Origin: Physocladia obscura
Lineage: Eukaryota > Chytridiomycota > Chytridiomycetes > Chytridiales > Chytriomycetaceae
NCBI GenBank assembly: GCA_027596945.1
Contig: JADGJH010001415.1
Span: 1-10,104 of the forward strand
DNA length: 10,104 nucleotides
Direction of reading: 5' to 3'
The notes beneath the pieces are model-generated. The model was not told the DNA's origin, made no database searches, and saw only the letters and a list, made by a program, of their open reading frames with translations. The first letter of the stretch is position 1. Every line of letters begins with the position of its first letter. A program made the position numbers and the translations under genes. Positions 1 through 10,104 of this stretch are shown one piece after another.

Positions 1-22
1 TTTTTATTTAGTGATAACTTAC

Positions 23-419
23 CAGCTCTTGAATCCATGATGTTTGCATTTGCATGGTTAGTTTCAAATGTGTAGTTATTTCATCAACTATGTTGTGGAC
101 ACAACTGTCAGAATTAATTTGACACTGACTTTTATATTTTTCATCCAGTTTTGCATTGAAATCAAGAGATGGATACTTGACAGTATGAATTGATTGAATT
201 TTTTGTGCTCCTGTTTTGACAATACCATCTGTTGCTGTTTTTGCATCTTTTTTTTTTTTTTTTTATAAATTCCTATAATAAAAAACTCACTTTTTAGCAG
301 TTTTACAAAATATAATTATTTTTTTTTTGACAGTGAGTCAAATACAGTGAGCAAATCAAAGTAGTTTTTAATAGATAATCCTCTTCACTTGAAGATTCAC
401 TAGATCCATTTTTGTGCCT
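23..419 (-). CDS. Candidate partial minus-strand gene, unrecognised product (runs off left edge)
   Basis: Read on the minus strand, about 75 codons stay open from near 250 down to 23. The stretch ends CTG followed by GTAAGT at 22-17, a textbook splice donor, so the next intron and later exons lie beyond the window. The product is polar, runs from roughly KDAKTATDG to MQTSWIQEL, and looks helical; I do not recognise it. Upstream, an acceptor (CCCAG, 422-418) preceded by a branch-like ACTAAC could open another exon from 417. One frame of that exon reads KNGSSESSSEEDYLL, a serine/acid-rich linker-like segment. The link between the two pieces is not resolved. A 17-T run at 248-264 lies between them, and an in-frame stop (265-263) sits just 5' of the run in the main frame. 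It could be a real gene with an unresolved splice, or a decayed one. No start codon can be assigned. Confidence 0.35.
248..264. repeat. Homopolymer run of 17 T (A on the minus strand)
   Basis: Seventeen consecutive T residues lie at the upstream edge of the candidate minus-strand exon. On that strand the run would code lysines, and its length sets whether the exon can be extended upstream or meets a stop codon. Runs of this length are unstable and error-prone in sequencing. Confidence 0.9.
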
Positions 420-423
420 GGGC

Positions 424-1216
424 AATATCAGGTTAGTTGTGCCCATTATAGGGCATTATACCATTATACACATTTTTACAAAATTCATTTTTGGCAAAAG
501 TTTTGAAAACAACTGTAAACAAAAACTAATCAAGTTATGAAGTCATTATTCATATTATTTTATCTATTCACAGAGAATCAAAAAATGGCAACTGTGGTTT
601 GTTTATTGCATAAAATAACAGATATAATTGTAATATTATTTACAATTCTAAATAATATATTGAACAATTTTGCTATACTGTTGCATTTTTATATTCCATA
701 GATGGAGTTATGGTTCAGCAGTTCTGTAAATGTGTTTTGTTGTTATTGTTTGTTTTAGTCCATGTTTGTGTTTGTAAACAAAAGAGAGAAAAAGACAATT
801 CTTTATTTTACACAGACACAATGTGCTTGATTGTTCTGTTACACAACAGCACAAATTGAAGAATAAATACAAATACAAGTATTTTACAACAACTGGACAG
901 CATATTTTGTGACCAGTTCAATGACTTTGACAAAGGAAACAAATACCAGCCCTTTTGAATTGCTTAAATTTTTTAGAAAATTAGGACAGCAAAGATTCCA
1001 TTTATACACAGTTTTAACTACATCTGATGATATATTGAGACTTGAGCAGCTAATTTTCTGTTTTTTTTTGTTGATGCAGCCAGTGATGAGTTTTAGTTAA
1101 AATCAATTGTTCTTGTGGGTCGTTTTTTCTAAAAATGGGTCTCTTTTGTGGGGCGACTTTGTTTTTCAACAAATGGAGTTCTGATATTTTTACTGGTTTG
1201 GTTTTGCAAAGACAAA
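424..1216. other. AT-rich intergenic region upstream of the helicase gene
   Basis: No gene can be supported here. The stretch is AT-rich with scattered stops in all frames. It contains three closely spaced copies of CATTATA (444-450, 454-460, 462-468) and several T runs. A 63-codon reading frame at 909-1100 (+) has no convincing family signature. The last 150 bases before the helicase start are T-rich, which fits a core promoter or 5' UTR, but I see no clear TATA box. If the minus-strand candidate at the left edge is real, this is a shared divergent promoter region. Confidence 0.6.
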
Positions 1217-5210
<3,994 letters not shown>

Positions 5211-5371
5211 TTGTTTTGTATTTTTGTTTCTTTTTTCTGGTTAGTTTGTTTAAATGCTCTGGGAAAAATATGCATGGCGTTTTTTCTTCTTTTATTGTTT
5301 TCGTTAACTGAAGGATAAGATAAAAAAGAAAAAAAGGAGTAAAATTGTATAATCTATTACACTCTCGGAAA
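5211..5371. other. Tail-to-tail spacer between the two genes
   Basis: Only 161 bp separate the helicase stop (5208-5210) from the stop of the minus-strand EFHC gene (5372-5374). The helicase side is T-rich with TTTGTA/TTTTGT elements and no AATAAA on the plus strand. Both 3' UTRs must lie here or overlap the opposite gene. Confidence 0.85.
5291..5296 (-). terminator. Polyadenylation signal AATAAA for the EFHC gene
   Basis: TTTATT on the plus strand reads AATAAA on the minus strand, about 76 nt past the EFHC stop codon. Its position and orientation suit a poly(A) signal. The assignment rests on sequence alone. Confidence 0.5.
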
Positions 5372-7418
5372 TTATCCTTGTTTCTTCCAAATTTCTGGAT
5401 GCTCTTCAATGAAAGCTTTTGCATAGTTATCCGCATCAGTAATGACAAAAGGATGGCGATGGAACAAGAGCTGTGCACCTAAAAGAAGAGAAAAAAAAAA
5501 AAGTACAAGCAAATTTAATTAATTTGAAAAGAAAAGCTAAATATATATTTACCAAGATAAAAATCACTAGCTTCATAAAAATTTTCACCATCAGGTTTTT
5601 TAATTTTTCCCTTCTCCAAAAATTTACCTCCCATAATTCCAGCATTTCTCTGATGTGGCTCAAAAACACTAACACTTCCATCGACCGGGTGCATTGAAAT
5701 CACAAATTTACGGTCCGCATCTACCTGCTTGGAAGTTTGAAGCACAGCCAAAAAACGCAAAACAACTCCGTCAAACTGGATCATTTTTGAATCCTTTTTA
5801 GGAGTATCATGTGAACCAATCATTGGCTGAACGGGCTCCTTTTGTTGATACGCCGCTGCTACCAGAGCATCACCTTCCGAAAACAATTCCTCCTCATAAT
5901 CGTCCAAACTGACAGGATCAAACTGTTCCAATCCATACTTTTCTCTATAATAGCTTTTCGTAAACTCATCGCAGTCGCAAATGACAAACGGCCGGCCATA
6001 CAGATGCAGGACGGCGCCAATCGTCAAATCTCTGTCCGAGAAAAACTCGTCTGGCGACTGCTTCGCATCCTGCTGGCCGTATTCAAACCGCTGCTTATGC
6101 TTCGGAAGACGGCCTCTGCGCAGAAACAGCGTATTTTTCTCGCGCCCGGCGTTTGCGGGAATCGCTTCGCGGATTTCGACAGTGTCGTCGCTGAGGTAGT
6201 AGTGCACAACCATGTGGCGCGCGTCGCCAAACACGGACGGCGTGTCGTCCCACACGCAGTAGAAGCGCAACACGTGGCGGTCGTTTTCGAGGAATTTCTT
6301 GAGTGAGGATTTGGGCTCATACGGGCGTGTTGGTTTCATACGCGAGAGGAGTTCTTGGCGGCGGACTTGGTACGGGTCTGCTGGAAATTTGCCGCTTTCT
6401 GGAACTGTGATGCCAAGCGCAGTGAGAAATTCCTGGTGTGAGGAATGTTTTTTTTGTTAATTTTTAAAAAAAAATTTTTGAAAAATTTCAACTAGTTAAT
6501 TTGAAGGATGCAAAAAAATTTGCTTTTGTTTTTTATTTTACCCTTGAAAAATCATCGCAGCCAACTATTTTGAATGTTTTACAGTAAAGAGTTATTTCTT
6601 TTCCAACGTTTAAATCTGCCACAACGTAATGTTGCCCATTTGAATCGGAGCTCTTTTGAATTCTGTGACGCTTAATCAACGTTCCTAATAATAAACTTGT
6701 GACATTTAAAACATTTCTTTGAGTAGCAACAAACCTTGAGGAATTCCACTGTTTGCATATTTGGGCTCACTCACGTGAATAGTATCATCTTCAAGATAAA
6801 AGTAGATATTGCACCTAAATGGATTTGTGTTTTAAAAAAAATTTTATTATTTTTTATTTAACCTTCTAATCCGATATTGTTCCTCGCGTTTTTCATGAAC
6901 CGCTTCTTGAAAATAAGCATAAAATCTCAAAACCTGTGAAACAAAATCGGGTTTCAAAAACGAGTGCGTTTTTTCTTTTATTTTTTTTTTGAAGTTCACC
7001 TTGCGATCAAATGCCACCCAAGCCGGAACACCTTCACCAAGAGCACTACTATGCGGATAAGTTTCAACGGATGTGTGGATCTTGGTTTCTTCTTGGCCAA
7101 AAAGTGGGATTCCTCCTTTGATCGGACGATGATATTAAAACTGAACATTTTAGTCGTGAACAGGACGAAAACTGTGTTTTCTCTCACCAATCCCAGGAGA
7201 CTCATCCCGAAAAACGGACACAGTGTTTTTATAATCAAACGCGTGGGATTTTCTATGATTTGGAAGTGCCTGTCGTGCAATATTTTTACATTTCCCTTTC
7301 CATCTTGTCGTTTGATCATGTTTCTTACCAGCTTTTCCAAATCGAAAGAATGGCCTGTCAAGAAAGGTAGTTTCTCTTGCAATTTTTGCAATACTGGTGT
7401 TGTTGCAACTTCGTACAT
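5372..7418 (-). CDS. EFHC1: EFHC1/EFHC2 (Rib72)-type DM10-domain axonemal microtubule protein, lacking EF-hands
   Basis: EFHC/Rib72 proteins are microtubule inner proteins of axonemal doublets in cilia and flagella. Exons in transcript order: 7418-7329, 7269-7188, 7115-7000, 6933-6863, 6814-6735, 6684-6542, 6432-5553, 5478-5372; 1569 nt, 522 residues. All joins keep phase and have GT-AG borders; introns are 48-109 nt. The N-terminus carries the family LPFLTGHSF and PGIGG signatures. DM10 domain 1 spans about 91-200 (VAFDRKVLRFYAYFQ, IYFYLEDDTI), domain 2 about 242-360 (VLRFYCVWDD, VVHYYLSDDTVEIRE), and domain 3 about 411-515 (GVVLRFLAVL, VSVFEPHQRNAGIMGGKF, PFVITDAD). The start is firm: an in-frame TAG lies two codons upstream. 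Human EFHC1 (640 residues) has an EF-hand region after the third DM10; here the protein stops (KKQG) right after that domain, with only 161 bp left before the next gene. EFHC1 versus EFHC2 cannot be resolved; the symbol is nominal. Confidence 0.93.
5990..6380. other. GC-rich block inside the large EFHC exon
   Basis: Within the 880-nt exon, the part coding DM10 domain 2 and its upstream linker is clearly richer in GC and CpG than the rest of the gene and the flanking introns. It resembles the GC block in helicase exon 1 but is internal to the gene. The coding sequence is conserved across it, so it is not foreign DNA. Confidence 0.6.
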
Positions 7419-8057
7419 TTTCTATCTTTTTCCTGATTTATTTTTCCAACACAATTTTATTCAGAAATTAAGTAAACTAAATAAAAATATTTATTAAATA
7501 TTGCCTTCTTATGATTTGCTGCAGAATCAGCCTCAGATGTGTGGTTTTAATAACAAAAGATTTTAGTTTTTAAAAGATTTTCTTCATTTTCATTCAAGAG
7601 TTCCGAATTTATAGTTTTGGATTTGACAAGGAAATTAAGTTTTCAGGAAAAGGAAAAATAAAGAAAATCAGAGAAAATGAAGAAATAAGAAAATAAAGTA
7701 ACAAGTGAAATAAAAGGGATAATAATTGAAAGATAGATAAAATAATGATAAAAGAATAATATAGAATTAAAAATGAGCTTTTGGCTGTATTTGATTGTTG
7801 TGTTAATGTTGTTGTTTGAAGAATTTTCCAGAACGGAATTTGAAATTTAAAAAATGCGGTTAAGTACTTGATTTGTCACTATATCAGTGAAAAATATTTA
7901 TTCTGTTACAATTTGCCATGGAAACTGACTAGTTTTCTGTAACCCCGGTTCAAAATTATAACAATTTATATTCTTATTTTATTATCATATCATCTTTTAT
8001 TTTCATTTATTATCCATTTATTTGTTAGCCTCAATCTGTTTTTCATTCCACAATTTT
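7419..8057. other. AT-rich region upstream of the EFHC gene
   Basis: No gene is supported here. This is the 5' side of the minus-strand EFHC gene and should hold its promoter. An AT-only stretch occurs at about 7467-7500, but no specific element can be named. From about 7640 to 7785 the plus strand is strongly purine-rich (GAAA/AATAAGA-like), with frequent stops. The remainder is unstructured AT-rich sequence. Confidence 0.6.
7640..7785 (+). repeat. Purine-rich low-complexity tract
   Basis: About 145 bases are made mostly of A and G on the plus strand, with short imperfect repeats such as AAATAAAG and GATAGATAAAATAATGATAA. It has no coding potential. It may be degenerate simple-sequence DNA. 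Confidence 0.65.
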
Positions 8058-8348
8058 TCATATGAAATTTTTATTTCTGCTACCCAAAACTTCTATTTCA
8101 TTTTGTTTCAAAGCCATCTGAAACTCCATAAATTGAGAGCTATTGAAATTCAAATAAACAGAGAATTTTTTATTAAAAACTTCAACTTCTCTTTGCTTTA
8201 AGCTAAAAGGAAGACCTCCCCATGTAAGACACAGTTTCAAGAGAAACACTTTGCTTGGTAGCACTGGCAAAACAACAAATCTCTTTGTCAACAATGTCAA
8301 GACTAAATGCCTTTGCCATTCTAGATGACATGGACTACACAGCCCCAA
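8058..8348 (-). CDS. Small unrecognised reading frame, doubtful
   Basis: This is a 96-codon frame on the minus strand. Its second half (SLKQREVEVFNKKFSVYL, then NSSQFMEFQMALKQNEIEVL) has a more protein-like composition than the surrounding AT-rich DNA. I recognise no domain, and the first half looks less natural. It could be chance, an exon of an unannotated gene, or part of a decayed mobile element. No supporting neighbour or promoter is visible. Confidence 0.15.
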   Translation of the reverse strand: MGLCSPCHLEWQRHLVLTLLTKRFVVLPVLPSKVFLLKLCLTWGGLPFSLKQREVEVFNKKFSVYLNFNSSQFMEFQMALKQNEIEVLGSRNKNFI

Positions 8349-8400
8349 GTACTTTGAATTTGCAAGCTAGACAACTAGCTGCTGTTGAAGTAAACACAAC

Positions 8401-8708
8401 TCTGTGGTGAGAGATGTGTATTACAAAACAAGTAGTGCAAAATAATCTTTCTTCATTAATTTAAAATTTATTTGCTTGTTCCAAAATAAAAGAAATAAAC
8501 TGTTTGTTAACAATCTAATTTTGCAAAATGGCAAAATGGATGAAATTGTCATTCTTGATCCCATTCATATGGGGCAGAATCAAAACAAACACTATCAATA
8601 CTAAATCATTTTAAATCTGTTTGTCTTAGTTTATTTTAATAAAGTTAAAATATAAAAATAACTGTATTCATGGGCAGTTGATCAAAGCAAACAATCTTCA
8701 TCAAAAGA
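8401..8708. other. AT-rich stretch with no recognisable feature
   Basis: This stretch separates the two doubtful minus-strand frames. All frames are broken by stops. I see no repeats beyond ordinary A/T runs, no RNA gene and no transposon motif. Confidence 0.6.
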
Positions 8709-8900
8709 TTAAACTAATTCTGTTTCAACTGATCTGTTGTTCTTAATGTGATACACTACTGCAGAGGTGCCAACAGAATCAACAGAAACCCATTGAGAAG
8801 AAGCTGGTATGTAGTTAATAGTAAGAAACCCACTCCACTTACTATAATCTTCAAATGCCTGGAAACGCACACTCTCCTGGATCATCCTGCACAAGAGCAT
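8709..8900 (-). CDS. Unrecognised 63-codon reading frame, possible exon
   Basis: The minus-strand frame codes a mixed, plausible protein segment: RFQAFEDYSKWSGFLTINY, then IPASSQWVSVDSVGTSAVVY, ending in a stop at 8711-8709. Its codon composition is less biased than the neighbouring DNA. Possible splice acceptors lie just upstream (CCCTAG and TTGTGCAG near the first Met), so it could be the last exon of a gene entering from the right. No matching upstream exon was found, and the right side is occupied by plus-strand retroelement remains. I cannot name a family. Confidence 0.25.
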   Translation of the reverse strand: MLLCRMIQESVRFQAFEDYSKWSGFLTINYIPASSQWVSVDSVGTSAVVYHIKNNRSVETELV

Positions 8901-9227
8901 GGTTTGCCTAGTAAACTAGGGAAGAGATGCTCTGCAACATACAAGGGTTTTGAACATAAGCATTTTCATCAATAATTGTATGAGAAATCAATAGAAACAT
9001 TTAGAAAATGTAGAAAAGACAAAAGACAGTTGCAAGATACTATAGAGGCATCCACAGTCTTTTGTACCAACAGATTTGAATATGCTGATGGCCACAGCAC
9101 ATGTATTCACTGTTGGCACAGTCAACTTTAGTTTATTAATAAAGATATTAAGCTATTTATTAACTAAACAAAACAGTGACATGTCTACAGTCAACAAAAA
9201 CTAAGTGAAAGAACCAACTGCCATTCA
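8901..9227. other. Spacer before the retroelement remains, no gene seen
   Basis: A complete Ty3-type element would carry its protease and the N-terminal part of reverse transcriptase here, but I could not recognise either in any plus-strand frame. A faint reverse-transcriptase-like string may begin at about 9205. The rest is AT-rich and stop-ridden. Confidence 0.5.
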
Positions 9228-9900
9228 GGATATCATCAAATAAAGATTCATAAAAAAAACATACACAAGACAGCTTTCAGGTTGAAATATGGTCATTTCA
9301 AATGGTTAGTATGCCATTCAGACTCTCAAACAGGCCAGAAACTTTTCAAACCATAGTCAAAAATATATTCTGTGAATACATTGCCAACATTCTCAACACA
9401 TACATTGAAAATATACTCATTTATTCAGAAACATACAATCAACACTTATGCCACATTGAATCAGTTTTAAAGAAGCTACAAGAAAACAAGCTTCACTGGT
9501 ATTAACCAAGTGCAACTTCTTAAAACAGCAGGTTGACTATCTTGGGTGCCACATTAAATAAAATCAAGTTCAAGTATCAAACACACATATCATCAATTCA
9601 GGAATTCAAACTGCCAACCAATTACTCAATCACTCTGCTTGTTCTTAGGACTCACAAATACAGTCCACCACTTCGTGGAACATCATGCCAAATTAGTTGC
9701 TCCACTATCTGAAGGACCACAAAACAAGGCCCAAATCAGAAATATTCCCTCTATCACACTGTCACTAATGAAAATCTTCAACTAAGCAAAATAAGCCCTA
9801 ATTTTGCTGAAAATTTTAGAAATTTTAGATATAAAGAAAACAGTATACTTAGTTATGGACTGGTCCAAAAGAGTATTAGGGGATCATGCATCTACCAACT
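9228..9900 (+). mobile_element. Decayed Ty3/gypsy-type reverse transcriptase/RNase H fragment
   Basis: Successive pieces in different plus-strand frames line up with one Ty3/gypsy polymerase. GYHQIKIH through KTAFRLKYGHFKWLV lies at 9228-9310. MPFRLSNRPETFQ through YIENILIYSE to a stop is at 9311-9505. TKCNFLKQQVDYLGCHIK to a stop starts at 9505. GLTNTVHHFVEHHAKLVAPL is at about 9648-9707. A frame from 9804 includes VYLVMDWSKRVLG, which may be the start of RNase H. The order matches the family: palm, YxDD region, thumb/connection, RNase H. The element is dead: at least two frameshifts and several stops break it, and both catalytic aspartates of YxDD are replaced (YIEN). No LTRs, primer-binding site, gag, protease or integrase were identified. 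It is an old relic; the class is confident, the exact clade is not. Confidence 0.78.
9311..9505 (+). pseudogene. Largest intact piece of the relic reverse transcriptase
   Basis: This is the best-preserved segment of the relic. It covers the MPFGLSNAP-like block, here MPFRLSNRPETF, then the catalytic box region and the HLCHIESVLKKLQENKL helix, before a stop at 9503-9505. A frame change at 9309-9311 separates it from the upstream block, and another at the stop separates it from the downstream one. With the altered catalytic residues it cannot encode an active polymerase. Confidence 0.75.
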
Positions 9901-10057
9901 GGACAAAATTAAAATCCTCTTCCTGTTGGTTTTTCACATGGAGGGGGAGCTTTAAAAGCTTGATAGTAGATCAGATTATAAAGGTAGAATTTGTGTTTTA
10001 TTGTAAGATTATATTTTCACAGAAAAGAAGAAAAACAAAGCCCTTTTAAACCATTGT
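9901..10057. other. AT-rich tail downstream of the relic
   Basis: A frame continues past the possible RNase H start to 10049 but loses any family likeness after about 9910. Nothing else is recognisable. The rest of the element, if present, is too decayed to see or lies beyond the window. Confidence 0.45.
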
Positions 10058-10104
10058 ATTTGAAATTCTATTTCAAATTCATTCCTTCTCAAATTCATTT
10101 TGAG
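10058..10104. repeat. Two adjacent short hairpins with a shared direct repeat
   Basis: ATTTGAAAT (10058-10066) and ATTTCAAAT (10070-10078) are perfect inverted arms of 9 bp with a 3-base loop. A second hairpin follows: CTCAAA (10088-10093) and TTTGAG (10099-10104). TCAAATTCATT occurs at 10073-10083 and again at 10089-10099. The array touches the window edge, so it may continue. Confidence 0.7.

Noticed and set aside
273..290. An 18-nt segment with perfect intron borders (GTGAGT to TATAG) on the minus strand
   Set aside because: It is far shorter than any other intron here, and removing it neither changes the frame nor removes the stop next to the 17-base homopolymer.
909..1100. A 63-codon plus-strand frame with a TSPFELL string reminiscent of Ty3 integrase (xPFELxYG)
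   Set aside because: Only five or six residues are similar and no other integrase motif is nearby, so this is not enough to call a mobile element.
6964..7497. A 177-codon plus-strand frame and a 140-codon minus-strand frame over the EFHC 5' exons
   Set aside because: The plus frame is antisense to three EFHC exons. The minus frame is EFHC exon 1 read straight through introns; the conserved residues appear only after splicing.
7936..7960. GGTTCAAAATT, resembling a tRNA B box
   Set aside because: The trailing CC is missing, there is no A box at the right distance upstream, and no cloverleaf can be drawn.

Overview
The window is nuclear DNA from a eukaryote. It carries two multi-exon protein genes with canonical GT-AG introns that are mostly 48-109 nt long, with one of 218 nt. 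The spacers are AT-rich and hold low-complexity tracts and transposon debris. One gene encodes an axonemal (ciliary/flagellar) microtubule protein, so the organism builds motile cilia or flagella at some stage. Compact genes, very short introns and a decayed Ty3/gypsy-type retroelement would suit a zoosporic (chytrid-like) fungus. A small-genome unicellular eukaryote such as a holozoan protist is not excluded; the sequence does not settle this.

Layout. (1) Positions 1-420 contain a candidate minus-strand gene that leaves the window at its left edge; its clearest part is an open exon ending at position 23 with a strong GTAAGT donor. (2) Positions 420-1216 are AT-rich with no gene I can support; they would include the 5' region of the next gene. 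(3) Positions 1217-5210 (+) encode the DEAH-box spliceosomal RNA helicase DHX16/Prp2. I can assemble ten exons into a 1087-residue protein with every helicase motif intact. (4) Positions 5211-5371 are a 161-bp tail-to-tail spacer. (5) Positions 5372-7418 (-) encode an EFHC1/EFHC2/Rib72-type protein. Eight exons give 522 residues with three DM10 domains, but the C-terminal EF-hand region of the family is absent. (6) Positions 7419-9227 are AT-rich, with a purine-rich tract and two small unrecognised minus-strand reading frames. (7) From about 9228 to 9900 (+) lie remnants of a Ty3/gypsy-type reverse transcriptase running toward RNase H. They are broken by frameshifts and stops, and the catalytic YxDD box is mutated. 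(8) The window ends in two short adjacent hairpins.

The two genes do not form a pathway. DHX16 is a housekeeping splicing factor that activates the catalytic spliceosome, and EFHC is a structural protein inside axonemal doublet microtubules. They are simply convergent neighbours. The exon joins were read by eye from splice consensus, reading phase and family similarity. The least certain join is the first intron of the helicase gene. I found no clear sign of a wholly new biological system. The points most worth checking are the EF-hand-less EFHC protein, the splice-site features of the helicase gene, and the unidentified minus-strand exon at the left edge.
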